In this document: in pieces, positions 23,365 through 35,700 of the stretch
Layout: each line of letters begins with the position of its first letter
Numbering within the stretch: the first letter of the stretch is position 1
Assembly: GCF_014633365.1 (NCBI RefSeq)
Contig: NC_068338.1
Coordinates: forward strand, 49,239,716-49,303,715
From: Diospyros lotus
Taxonomy: Eukaryota; Streptophyta; Magnoliopsida; Ericales; Ebenaceae
Direction: 5' to 3'
DNA: 64,000 bases
The notes under the pieces: generated by a model
Database searches by the model: none
What the model was told of the DNA's origin: nothing
Seen by the model: only the letters and a program-made list of their open reading frames with translations
Program-made: the position numbers and the translations under genes

Positions 23365-24150
23365 AACATAAGAACCTAAATTTTAAGAGATGTCTTGATA
23401 AAAAATCTAAAATATAAGTATAAATGGTCAATTTACATAACCTAATAATAAATGAGATGTTGTGATTAATTTTTAAAAAATGAATTTATTAGGCTAATTT
23501 AAAATTTGTCCAAATCAAATAATTAAAATTCATAAAAAGGATGATATTTTTTATTTTTGAATAATTTATATTTATTGTGTCTTATTTTTTATATTTAAAT
23601 AATTTTATTTATTAATTAAATATATAAAATATAATACATTTATAATCAATTAATAAAATTGCTTGGATATTAAAAATAAGATATAATAAATAAATTTGAA
23701 CATCAAATAATTTTTTTATTATATATTAATGTATATCAAGTCAGTTTTTTTTGTTAACAAAAATTGATAACAAATTAAAATTTAATAACTGTGATAATAA
23801 AGATTAAGTTATAATGAATAATTTATTACAAAATATAAAACAATTTATTCACGTATTATTATTTATATATATGACAACTATATAAAATTAAAAATATATA
23901 TAGAGAGAGTATCAAATTCGCTCCCGAAGTCCAATCTTACGAGAAGTTAGAACTAAACTCCCCTGAAACATCGGGTCGGGTCGGGTCGGGTCATCAGAAG
24001 CTGGATGATCCATTTTGTCAGAATGGATAAAGAAGCGGGTGCCGGAGTGTAATTTAGGGGAAAGGCAAACCCTAAACAAACACCACAAAACAAAAAAGGG
24101 GGGACAGAGAAAGAGAGGGAGGGGGACATAAAATCCAGGGCGATAAGGCC
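23365..24150. other. Intergenic DNA upstream of the Toc34-like gene
   Basis: AT-rich sequence without recognised genes. It includes a short tandem run of GGGTC units near 23975-23991 and purine-rich DNA just before the presumed transcription start. Confidence 0.5.
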
Positions 24151-24538
24151 AGCTGGTCTTTCTGTTGCCGAAGCCTGAGCGTGGCTGAACTGTACTCCAG
24201 CATCACCGTTTCGTTTCTTCGTGACCTAATTCCAATTGCCTCCTTTCTCTCTGGATTGCGAGCTAGGTAGGGTCCCTAACTCTATCTCATCTCTTCCATT
24301 TACGCATTGCATGCCACGCACAACCCAACACTCGTTCTTTTAGGACCTTTCTCTGGGGTTTATCTCAATTTTCACTTATTTTTGTCCTACTTGGAGGTAT
24401 CCGTGCTTTAATTATCAGATATTGAAGAGTTGAACGAAGGAAACCCTAACTATGGTGATTTGTTTTAGTTTTTGTGGCATTTTATGTTTCTGTGCGTTTG
24501 TTTCAATTTTTTTGCTTGGGGTTTTCTTCTTACAGTCG

Positions 24539-27500
24539 ATGGCGGCTCAAATAACCCGAGAATGGACCGGAATTCAGACGTTCCCGCCGGCTACCCTGAA
24601 CAAATTGCTTGAATTGCTTGGGAAACTCAAACAGGAGGTCCATTGTTGTTCTATTGATTGCATTAAATTTCATTACTTGAAGCCCTTATTGTTGTTGTCG
24701 CCGAGAACAGGAGCAACCACTTTGAGTGTTGTTTGCGGACTATTGAGAAGGGAGTGCCCATTTGGAGTTGTTTTCAAGTTGTAGAGATGTGTAGTCTTCT
24801 GTCGGAAACAGGAAATGTGAAAACAATACAGAGTGCAATTGGCAGGACCATATTCACGAATTCCCCTGTAATAGAAAATGTGAATGGGGTTCAGGGCATT
24901 CAATTTGAAGTATTTTTGAAATAAATTTCCATACAGCAGGCTAGTTCACATTCATAAATGACGCTGAATGGGACTAAACTAACTAATTCATGAATTTCTC
25001 ATAATTTCTGTTTGAAATTTTTGAGAAGAGAAATTAAAAACAAACATGGGAAGTATTAAATCAATACCAGATGCTGATGTCTTACCACATTTGTAAATTC
25101 TCCTCAACAGTCAAAGGGATAATGCTATTATTGATAGCTGAATGTTTTATTATAGGATGTAAACACCTTGACAATTCTCGTGATGGGGAAAGGAGGTGTT
25201 GGAAAATCTTCAACTGTGAACTCTATCATAGGGGAGAAAGTAGTGGCCGTCAGTGCTTTCCAGGTATATGTTTTTAACTTTTATTACGGACCCATAGCTG
25301 GTCATTTGGTACTGGATACATTTCTTGTATGACTTTGCAGTCAGAAGGACCAAGACCTGTCATGGTTTCACGGTCACGAGCAGGATTTACATTGAACATA
25401 ATTGACACTCCAGGACTTGTTGAAGGAGGATATGTCAATGATCAGGTTCTTGACTTGATAAAAAGGTTTGTATAAGCTAAAAAATTGTAATTATATTATA
25501 AATACAAGATTTATCTACAACCCATTTACATATGTGATATTTTCAATTTGAAATTTAAATTTCTGAAAGATTCTATGCTCAAATGACTTTGATCTCATTC
25601 TGATGGGTCTTTATGAATAGGTTCCTTTTGAATAGGACCATTGATGTTTTGCTTTATGTTGACCGGCTGGATGCATATAGAGTGGATAACTTGGATAGGC
25701 AAGTTGTCAGAGCTATAAGTGATAGTTTTGGTAAAGAAATATGGCGCAGAGGAGTGGTTGTCCTGACACATGCTCAGCTCTCCCCTCCAGATGGTTTGAG
25801 TTATGAGGGTTTCTTTTCTAGAAGATCAGAAGCTCTTCTAAAAGTTGTTCGTCTTGGGGCTCGGATAAAGAAGCAAGATGTCCAGGTATTTCTTTCTCTA
25901 TTAATTCACTTGGAGGGTGATTAATCTGTAGTTAGGTGAGGTGGGTTGCGAATTGGGGCAGGATGGTATTGCAATAAAAGAAGTGTAAATGTTGCATTCG
26001 AGAATAAATTATAGTAACAACACCGCTAGGGAAAAAAACCGAGGGGAGCTCATGATGTTCCCTAGTGATCATATATTGCTATTCAAATGAAGGGGAAGGA
26101 AGTGCAAGGGTGTGGCTTGGCAAAAAAACTGTCAACAAAGATCAGGGACACACTCATATATGATATTATGTAGTTGTTGCTTCTGTTTTTTATGTTGATG
26201 AAAAGGGGGACTTGTATTCTGCTACAGTCCATCAATGTCTCCATCTCCAAACATGAAGGTTAAGTGTGTGTAGAATATTCTCTAAATATAAGTATAGTTT
26301 TTATATTTATAGTTGTATCATCTATTGATTCAATATGCTTCAACTGAGTGAATTTTGTATTTAATCCTAGTTATACAAGTTCCTGAACTCGTGGTGGATT
26401 GTGTTTTTATAAGAAGCATGCAACCTCATAGAATGGTGATTGTATAGACTCTCGAGGTTAGATTGCATGCGTGCCTAGCTAGTGTCCAAGTTTTTGGCCC
26501 AACAACTGCTCATATAGGCCTAAGGCTTACTGAGAATTTGGTAGGAATGATACCCACATTCTGACAGAACCCAGATTCAAAAGTTAACTCACATGGATAT
26601 CTGGCCATACATTTTCAGTATGTTCCTACCTGTAAAAGGATCTCAGATTCAGCTGCATATGCCTACTATATTTTTGTACCCATGTGCCCAATGGCTTTCC
26701 TCTCACCCATTCCAGGGTAGTGAAGTTTCTAATGTGTTCTTATTAAGCAACAAACTGTGCATGTCCAAGACAAGCATGTGTACACTCCAAACGTCTGGTT
26801 CCGAGTAAATATTAAGCATCAAGACATCTTGGCATGTATTGGGAAATGATTGACATGGATGTAACACCAATTTTAGTTTTCTGTTAGATTTCTTATAAGC
26901 ACTCTTTGTTCATGTGCTCACATGTTATCAATTTCCTCTGAGCTTTGCCTCTAAAAAGTTATGTTGGAACTTGGAACTGGAATTTATGGAATTATAAATA
27001 GTCAATACTTATTATGGGACTTGGTTCCATGTAATAGTGCTTGTCTTGATTTATTCTGACATGGGCTCTCATATCTTCTTTGGTCGGGTTGTTTTCTCAT
27101 GATAATTTGTTTCTTAACAATATTTTTGGGCTTCATACCTTGGTCTTTCTGCACGGTTGTCTGACATTCTTTTAGGGATCTAATTTTGTCTTAATTGCTG
27201 GTCCCAGGCTTCTTCTATTCCCGTTGTTTTGGTTGAGAACACCGGGAGATGTAATAGGAATGAGAATGATGAAAAGGTTGGTATCCTCTGTTGTGTCATC
27301 CAATTGCTTTTTATTTTATTGATGTAATCTGATATGGAGATGGTTGATTGACCTTTGCCTCGCAGATTATTCCAAATGGGATTGCCTGGATTCCGAATCT
27401 AGTCGAAACAATAACAAGTGTTGTTTCAAATGGGAGTAAGGGCATTTTGATTGATAAAAAGTTGATCGAGGGGCCAAACCCAAATGAAAGGGGAAAGATA

Positions 27501-27761
27501 TTGATTCCTTTCATTTTGGCATTTCAAGTATGCTTCAAAACTTGCGTTACTGTGCATGCCGTTGTTATTTAATGCGGATTATTATATAATTTCTCATTAA
27601 TAGTCCTCCATACTTTAAAATCCTCTCATCCTTTAATGTGATATTTATACAATTTCGGATAAATTGTTTTCTCTTTTTAACAGTACTTCTTCGTTGTCAA
27701 ACGGATACAAAGATGGATTAAGGATGACATTGCAAGAGAAAGTAAATCTGCGTGGGAGTAG
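24539..27761 (+). CDS. TOC34: Toc34/Toc33-like GTPase of the chloroplast outer envelope
   Basis: This is a receptor GTPase of the TOC complex that recognises transit peptides at the chloroplast outer envelope. Seven coding exons join in phase: 24539-24637, 25156-25263, 25341-25465, 25621-25885, 27208-27276, 27366-27527 and 27684-27761, giving 301 residues, close to the family length of about 300. The start MAAQITREWTGIQTFPPATL matches the family. GTP-binding motifs are the P-loop GKGGVGKSS, the G3 motif DTPG and the G4-type THAQ. The C-terminal ILIPFILAFQYFFVVK is the membrane anchor, followed by a short basic and acidic tail. A non-coding first exon probably ends near 24266 (GT at 24267), with its acceptor at 24535. 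Whether it is closer to Toc33 or Toc34 cannot be decided by eye. Confidence 0.93.
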
Positions 27762-27799
27762 TGGAACATGGGTTTGGCTAACGTGAAGAAGCTCCACCT

Positions 27800-28980
27800 G
27801 CTTGGTTGTTGGTTTTGTTACATCTTGGTGGTTCTTACAGTTAGTGGCAGTATTAATCTGCGGCTGTTTGTTCAGTGTTTAGAGAGAACCAGTTTTGTAC
27901 TATGTTCCTTCATACTTCCCTTTGCATCAACCTTTTTCTAGTGTTGCTGAGCACGCCTTTTCTTTTTTTGGGCTCCAGGATTGCTGAACATTTTATGTAC
28001 TGTTTTTGTGTTTGCTTGCTCTCATTTCCTATAAAGTGCCAACTTTGTGTTTACTGAGCCCATCTTGTTAGATTAGATTGCCATAAATAGACTCTTGTAG
28101 TAGACAGCCTGTTGAGTCTAGCATGTACTGGTGTTAAAATTAATTTATAGATGTGGAGGGGAAGGTCTTTTAACGTATGCTGGGGTTGCTTTTTATGCAT
28201 TTTCGTGATTAAATGCGGCGAGTCTTGATAATAACGGTAATTGATAATAATATATAGTAGTAAGGTGGTTTTGCTTTTATCGAAAAGTTTATTAGTTTTA
28301 AGTTGTGAATATAGTTTTTTTTTTTGGATGAAAAACCCTATTTCCTTAAGTCTCTCGATCTGATGCAGAAGAAACCCAGTACTTCCTCTATCTCTGTGTC
28401 TTTATTATTGTTCCTTTTAATTGTTTTCTTCTCATTTTCTTTTATTCCAGTCAGTTATGTTCAGTTGGAACTTGATTTTCATCCTTAATTGATGAGTTCA
28501 GATTATACTGTTCAGAGGTTTTCATTTTATGGTGTTTGATGTGATGTGCTGTTCTGTGCTGCTGACGGCTGACTTTAAGAGTAACTAAATAATTGCATTA
28601 AAATCTATCATTTATTCTAAAATTCTAATTATTCACTATTTTAAATTTAAAAATATAAGAACAATATTCTTAAGACCTTTATTATTTCTTTAACACAATG
28701 TGTTTGAATATTCTTTTACTACTACTCTTCTTAACTTTTCAGGTATAAATTGTACAAAATTATAAATTATAAAGAATAGTGATTTCTCCTGTAAATTGAT
28801 TTAAAATTTGATGATTTGATTAGAAGAATAAAACCAGCTAAATTAACTTAAGTTAATCCTTTGCAAACACCCAATGCTAGTGCTAGTGTAAAAAATTAAA
28901 TAGAAACTAACTAATTTTAATTTTAAAGCCTCTAATCTAATTTAGTAATATTATTATTTGAAAAACTCAAAAAACATCTT
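27800..28980. other. 3' region of the Toc34-like gene and intergenic DNA
   Basis: The 3' untranslated region of the Toc34-like gene is followed by AT-rich sequence. I see no exon, RNA gene or element here. Confidence 0.5.
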
Positions 28981-28997
28981 CCTTTTCCTGATTTTCC

Positions 28998-29004
28998 TAT
29001 AAAA
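28998..29004 (+). promoter_or_regulatory. Candidate TATA box of the CDC20-like gene
   Basis: TATAAAA lies 158 bases upstream of the ATG at 29162. It is the best TATA match in this promoter region. Confidence 0.5.
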
Positions 29005-29085
29005 CGTCTGGAAGCCTCGCGACGGTTGGGGTTGGCTAGAGGATAGGAAATCAATCAACCGTCACTATTAAAACGAAACGGACAG

Positions 29086-29099
29086 TTTTGGCGGGAAAC
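29086..29099 (+). promoter_or_regulatory. Candidate E2F site of the CDC20-like gene
   Basis: TTTTGGCGGGAAAC matches the E2F consensus TTTSSCGS followed by AAA. It lies between the candidate TATA box and the start codon. E2F control of a cell-cycle gene is plausible but inferred. Confidence 0.55.
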
Positions 29100-29161
29100 T
29101 GTTAATACGCAGAAATTCAAGAAAAGTGTAGACTGCTGGGCTTGGCGAATCAGCATCATCG

Positions 29162-29505
29162 ATGGATCCAGACGCCGAGTGGAAGAGACCACAGAGCGAT
29201 TTGTTCTCTCCGACTCGCCTCCGTAGCAGTCCCGTTCAGTACGATTTCCCGGTAGCATGCATGGACTTTTGTTTCTTCGATCTAGGAAAAACAGACAATC
29301 TTTATTCGTCTTTTTTTTTTTTTTTCCCGTTTTATGTTTCTCTTTTTGTAGTTTGACCTGTACATGTTAATAATGGATGCGTCGATTTTTGTGGATAAAA
29401 GGGCGATCGGTTTATACCCAGTAGGAGCCTGATGGATCTTGATCATGCTCATTCTTTGCTCACAACCAGGGCGGAAGTTGCCCCCAGCCCTAAATTCAAT
29501 GTTAG

Positions 29506-29586
<81 letters not shown>

Positions 29587-32301
29587 CGTGTGTGTGCGTG
29601 CGTGCGTGCACGTGATCTCTTGGACTCTGGCATATGGTTTCTTGGATTGTACCAACTTGTTAAAATCTGTCGTAAGCATTAAGGATATGCAAATGAAATT
29701 GGTTTCTTATTTTCCTTTGAAGAAATGTTCTCTCTCTCTCTCTCTCGATTTCTTGAATTATTGCACATGGGTCTTATTGGATTTGTCCAAGTTTTTGAAC
29801 TTCGTGGTTGTGGAAAGAAGAATATGCAAATGGAATTGGGGCTTTTCTGAAGTAATGTTCTGGTTCTAAGGTTTTTTTGGGCTGCAAGTGTTTCTAATTG
29901 TGGCATGAAGACTATGTTACATTATTTTATTCGTATTTTGGAGTTTACGTATTGATCTTAGAGGTTTGGAAGAATTTTCTGAAATCTTTAAATGGGTGTT
30001 TTATATTTTGGGTGGCAGGAAAAGTACCGGCAGAAGCTGGAGGAGAATATAAATTTAGATTCTGAAGGAAGGCCATTCAGGATGCTGGTTTTCAGGGGTA
30101 GCCCAAAATCAAGTAGAAAGTCTCTTCGTCATATTGATGAAATGAGGCATAGTGAGGAGGAGGCTTTACATTGTTCAAATAAGCAATACCGGCGATTCCC
30201 GAAGGTACATGGTCACTGTGCTTTTTCTTCTTAATAGTTACTTTCATATTGCCGGTAGTCATGAGCTTGCTTCGATCATAGAAATTCTCTTGTTTAGAGA
30301 GAATGATTTTAGGTGGATTTTCTTCTTGGAAGTGTTTTAAACTCTTAAATCCTAAAGTTGTGAGCTTTCTATGATCAGACAAGACTTCTTGCTCATTTGA
30401 TTTTGACAACGTATTGATTTGGGTAGCAGGTAGTAGTAACTAGCTCCGGGTTGATTGTGATTGCAGTAGTTTTAGCGGTTCCTATTTTTGGCATTTCCAT
30501 TAATGTTTAGCTGAAGTGGTCTGAGTGTTGAGAACCTTGTCCTCACACTTGTGTAAGTCTGAGCCTTGCGTATCCTGAACACTAACCGCTGACTTTCTTC
30601 TTCTTTTTTATTTTTCGTTTGACCATATGTAATCAATTCCAAACTATTTAATCAACGATGAACAACCTCTTGATTCTACTATTAAAAATGTTCTGATCTA
30701 ATATTTATGCAGAGTGAAGCTAGTGTCCTCGATGCGCCAAATTTAATGGATGATTACTATATGAATATCATGGACTGGGGGAAAACCAACACTCTTGCGG
30801 TTGCTTTAGGATCAGAGATATACCTGTGGAATGCTGGAAACAGAAAAACGCAAAAGTTGCTGCAAGTAGATCACGAACTTGATCATCCTCGTAGCGTAGC
30901 CTGGTCTGAAGATGCTAAAACAGTAGCAGTTGGATTCATGTGCTCAGAAATTCAGCTCTGGGATGCCGAGGCTCACAAACTTGTACAGCCCTCTGTTTTG
31001 TCCTTCTATTTTAACCTGCTCCAATAAAATAATTTGTTAAGACTTCCTTGGGGAATTTGACTCCCTTTATATTCAGATCAGAAGCTTAGGTGGTCATGAA
31101 AAAAGAGTAGGCACCCTCGCGTGGAATGGCCACATTCTAACATCTGGCAGCCAAGATAAATCTATTATTAATCATGATGGTAATGGAAACATGTTTTCTA
31201 AGCCTTTTTGCTCTCTGTATTAACACTCCAAATCTAACGACCAAGATGGTTTTTAATTACATGCTTGCTCTTTTTGACAGTACGAGTGAGGACCAATTCC
31301 ATTTCTCGTACAAGAACACATACTGATGAAGTATGTGGTTTGAAATGGTCAATTGATAGCAGCAAATTGGCAAGTGGTGGAAATGACAATCTTGTATACG
31401 TCTGGGAAGCTTCCAAGATAAGTTCGTCCCATTTCTTGCAGAGGCTGAAGGATCATCATGGTGCAGTTAAGGCCCTTGCTTGGTGCCCATATTACTCTGC
31501 TTCTGATGTACTAGCTTCTGGAGGCGGTACAGCAGATAAATGTATCAAGATATGGAATGTGATGACAGGACAATGCATTAACAGCATTGACACCAAAGCA
31601 CAGGCAAGTTTAAAAGAGCCCTCTCCCTTCCTCAAAGATACTCATAAAACTAAATAACGTATGAATAAAAAATGCCCCTGATAGCAAAGGTGGTCTTGCC
31701 ACACAGTAACTCCGGTGATGTCTTATTGACTCAGTTTGGCAACCAGTTCTTCTCTTATTGGTCTAATCACTTCATTGGTACTTGGTTCTCTGGAGCTTTT
31801 TGTTCCAGTCATTACGCTGCATATATATAGTCAAGATTCTGAACGTGCACATTACAAATTTAGTTTTTCACTGCATATAGTAATTTGGTGTTTGAAGGAC
31901 AGGTTTGCGGCTTGGAATGGAACAGGCATCACAAGGAAATACTGAGCGGCCATGGCTTCAGTGAAGGTGAGCACGGGAACCAACTGTGCTTGTGGAAGTA
32001 TCCTTCCATGTCTAAAACAGAAGGGGTAATGAGGCATTCATCTAGAGTCCTCCAACTTTCACAGGTAAAACTAGTCCTTCAAAACAAGATCGAGTTTGAA
32101 CTTAACTGAAATTTCTAATGCTTGAATCCTTGCTCCTATTAAACTGGTCTTTTGCAGAGCCCAGATGGACTGACAGTAGTATCAGCTGGAGCAGACGAGA
32201 CCCTTCGGTTATGGGAGATTTTTGGACCTCCACAGAACAGCAACTCTAGGATTTCACATCTGGATGGCATGTTGTCCTTGAGGGCATTCCCATTAAGATG
32301 A
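29162..32301 (+). CDS. CDC20: CDC20-type activator of the anaphase-promoting complex
   Basis: This is a WD40 adaptor that recruits mitotic substrates to the APC/C ubiquitin ligase. Eight exons join in phase: 29162-29251, 29402-29500, 30019-30204, 30713-30982, 31077-31179, 31281-31603, 31903-32064 and 32158-32301, giving 458 residues against about 457 in Arabidopsis CDC20.1. Exon 2 supplies the APC-binding C-box DRFIPSR followed by SLMDLDHAH. Its frame has a stop upstream of the acceptor at 29400-29401, so it is easy to miss. WD repeats carry the conserved [26 protein letters not shown] and [19 protein letters not shown]. The intron after exon 6 uses a GC donor (CAG/GCAAGT at 31604). The protein ends in Leu-Arg rather than the Ile-Arg tail usual for APC activators. 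A CT/AT/GT microsatellite starts five bases after the exon 2 donor dinucleotide. Confidence 0.9.
29506..29612. repeat. Compound (CT)n-(AT)n-(GT)n microsatellite
   Basis: CT units run 29506-29531, TA units 29532-29551 and TG units (some TGCG) 29552-29612. The block lies directly behind the splice donor of exon 2 of the CDC20-like gene. Its TG/CG part is alternating purine-pyrimidine. Confidence 0.95.
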
Positions 32302-33700
32302 AAGGAAATGGAATACTGGGTATCTTTTCTATTTGCAACTGATGTTAGTTTTGTGCATAAGGATGAGAATAGTCTGTTTCCTAGATAAATTTGGCAAATA
32401 TGCCATTTGGTTTTTGGTTCCTGCATATCAAATGCCCGATGCCTTTGTAAGATTTTGTAGCATATATGTCTAGAATTCTAATGCTCGGACATAATTATCC
32501 ATCTTTACAAACTGTGAAAAGGCACAAAAATCCTTATAGTAGCACTCTTAGTCATAGGCTGCCTGTAAATGCTAGTTTCCCTCAGATCAATATGAACAGT
32601 CAAAAGTGCAGATTCTTTCATGATGCTTGTTGCTGGATATAACTTCGGATTTTTTTTGTCAATTGGAGGACTCCTTGGAAATAACTCATCAGATTCACTC
32701 TTAAACTTTGATGTTCTTGCAGGAAAGGGTTTCCAATTTACTAATTTATTATTATCATTATCATTTTTGCTAAAATTTTCCATTTTATTTTAAGAAAAAT
32801 TACATATAGTACTCTTGAGGTTTAAAGTAATTGCAAGAATTATTCTTGACATTTGAGAAAATACACTTTGAGGTTTGATGTTGTGTTACAATTTTTTCCC
32901 TAAAATTAATTAACCCCCAATTAAATACTCATTAATGACTAAAATACCCTTGTATTTAAAAAACTTCTCACTCTATATATATTTAAAATGCTTATGTCTT
33001 TCTCTCTCTCCCCACCTCTTCTTTGGCGACCGAACTGTTGCTCTCTTTTGGCTTGCACTTTTGATTGAACTGTTGCTCTCTTTTTTCCTTTTTCCCCTGC
33101 AATCCAATTGCTTCTACTCTTGCCATTGTCCGTGCAACCATTGCCACCGACCACTTTTCTTTGGTCAGTGTGAGATAATTCTTCTTTTTCTTCACTTTTC
33201 TTGACAATTGAACGTTTCTAAGGATAGATCAAACCCTAGAATGTTGATTCTCCTAACCTATTATTATATTCATATAGAAATCATTTATTAAATTTGGAAT
33301 CTAAAGAATCCAAGTTTCATTCTACATATAATATTAGATCAGAATATTTGTAGTCGTAAAATTAAGTAGAGTCAGTTCAAGGGGAAGGTCACTATAGCCT
33401 ATGTCTAGGGCCCCCAAAAAATAGGGGTCCAAAAAGTTTTCAAAATCAGCCCTGATTGATATCCAAAAAGGAGGCTGCTGATTGAAATTTGTTTATTTTT
33501 AATTAATAATTAAAAAGAAAGAAAGAAAAATAATTATAAAAAATTAAAAAATAAAAGAAATTTTTTTATTACTTTTTAAAGAGTTCTTAAATTAATAATG
33601 ACCTAAGACTCTAAAATCAAGAGGTTGTTTGTCAACTCCTTTGAGTTTCATGATCTCTATTTTAACATTTCTTTCAACTAGTAGAGATCATGATCTCTAT
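32302..33700. other. 3' region of the CDC20-like gene and spacer before its partial copy
   Basis: This holds the 3' untranslated region up to about 32660, then degenerate intergenic repeats (for example around 32810-32950 and 33370-33460). No gene was recognised. Confidence 0.5.
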
Positions 33701-33703
33701 GAT

Positions 33704-34557
33704 GGGGTACAACAGATGAATGTATCAAAAGATGGAATTTCAAAACAGGACGATGTGCTAACAGCATCGACACCAAAGCACAGGCAAGTTTGAAAGAGCT
33801 CCTCTTTTTAAGATATTATTAAAGCTAAATAAATAGGAATGAAGAATGCCCTTTATGGCATATGCGCTCTTTGCGCCACAGGCTCCAGTGGAGTCTCTTA
33901 TTGACTTTCAGTTCGAGAAACCAATTTTTCTCCCATTGGTTCTAAACTACTTAATGGCTCATTCCATTTGGTACTCAGTTCTCGGGCAGCTTTTTCTTCC
34001 AGACAGTAGATAGCAAATCCAGTGAACTGTTCCTTAATTTCTTGTGTCATTAGCCGATCACATTTTTGGTAGAAGTTAGTAATAGTCTAGATGCTGAACT
34101 GCACGAACACGAAATTGGTTTTTCACTGCATTTAGTAATTTGGTGTTTCAAGGGCAGGTTTGCGGCTTGGAATGGAACAGGCGTCACAATCAAATACTGA
34201 GCAGCCATGGCTTCTGTGAAGGTGAGCAACGGAACCAACTGTGCTCCTGGAAGTATCCTTCCATGTCAAAAATAGGAGGCGTAGCGAGGCATTCATCCAG
34301 AGTCCTCTACATTTCGCAAGTATATACTAGTCGTCCATAACCAGATGTAGCTTGAATTTAACTGAACGTTCAAGTGCTTGAATCCTAGCTCCCGTTAAAC
34401 TGATCTGTTGCAGAGCCCGGATGGACCAACGGTGGCATCTGCTGGATCAGACGAGATCCTTCGTTTATGGGAGATCTTTGCACCAGCACAGACCAGCAAC
34501 TCCTGGGTTTTGGATCTGGATAGAATGTTTCCCTTTGGGACATCCTACTTAGGATGA
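33704..34557 (+). pseudogene. Partial tandem copy of CDC20-like exons 6 (end) to 8
   Basis: This is a truncated duplicate of the gene immediately upstream. It contains the last 80 bases of exon 6 (33704-33783, ending CAG/GCAAGT, so the GC donor is retained), exon 7 (34158-34319, 162 bases as in the parent) and exon 8 (34414-34557, 144 bases, stop TGA). All three are open in the parental frame with many substitutions (for example ILSSHGF, SRVLYISQ, DEILRLWEIF). The similarity continues into the 3' flank to about 34865, mirroring 32302-32665. The N-terminal half, C-box and promoter are missing, so I call it a pseudogene. Expression from a cryptic or read-through transcript cannot be excluded. 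Confidence 0.85.
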
Positions 34558-34865
34558 TGGGACACGGTACCGGGTATCCTTCTCTACTTACAACTGATTT
34601 TGGTGTTGTACATAAGGATTAGAATACTCTGTTTTCAAGATGAATTTGGTGAATATGGCATACCAACAGCCCAATACCCTTTCTTGTGAGGCTTTCTAGC
34701 AAACTGTGAAGAGGCAGAAGAATACTTATAGCGGCATTCTTGGTCATAGGCTGCCTGTGCTGTAAATGCTAGTTTCCTTCACAGATCTTTCAAAAATGTA
34801 CATTCTAAAGTGCAGGTCCTTTCATGATGCCTGTTGCTGGACATAACATTGGATGTTTTGTGTCT

Positions 34866-35288
34866 TTCTAGAAATGTTTCTAGTCGTCCCTGGAAATATT
34901 TTGATAATAGGAAATTATTCCATAAACTCGCTATTTTCGGAATGCTCCTTATTTCTGCTCACTGAAAATTGCTTCAGTGAGCATTTTGGACAATGAAAAG
35001 CCATCGAGCATTTTGGACACTAGTTTCATGGCCCTTGGAACCCTCTCAAATATTTGTTACATTAACAATGGAACTTCCAATGCGTGAAACTTTGGGGTAA
35101 AACAGAACTACTTAATGTTCATAGCTACTATAGGCAAAGAAAGCTACTTGATACATAATCAACATTATTCAGATCGTGTACTACACCACTCAACTCCAAG
35201 TTTACACTATGGAAAACAATGACAAGATGAAGATAGCAAGAATCATACTTGCCATTGTCCTTGCATATAATCCCCGCAGGTTCAATAC
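34866..35288. other. Intergenic spacer between the CDC20-like partial copy and the FSD2-like gene
   Basis: No gene was recognised here. It should contain the 3' untranslated region of the superoxide dismutase gene, which reads on the minus strand. Confidence 0.4.
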
Positions 35289-35343
35289 CTGCCGTTTTCT
35301 TCTCTCCTTGTTCTCAATTCTTCCTTTTGGCTCCTTTTCATCT

Positions 35344-35668
35344 TTAAGCAGCTCCAGACTTTGCCTTTACTAGTCTAGAACTGACTGCTTCCCAGGATAC
35401 AAGCTTCTCCAGAAACGTTGATATATAATCAGGTCGTCGGTTCTGTGTGAGACATTGGGAACGCTGTTATTGTATTGTATGCTCGACAGTATTAAAGCAA
35501 GAGAACAACGGATAAGTGGCCAAAAGGAAAAAAAAGAGCATTAATCATATATTCATATTTGATCAACTGGGGCCATACCTGAAAGTCAAGGTAGTAAGCA
35601 TGCTGCAGCGTCATATTTCAGAATAAATTAGTATTCAGCTAATAATCATTCTTAATCTGCGTGCGCTC

Positions 35669-35700
<32 letters not shown>

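Noticed and set aside
29282..29611. A minus-strand protein with long His-Thr and Arg-Glu repeats
   Set aside because: It is the translation of the compound microsatellite.
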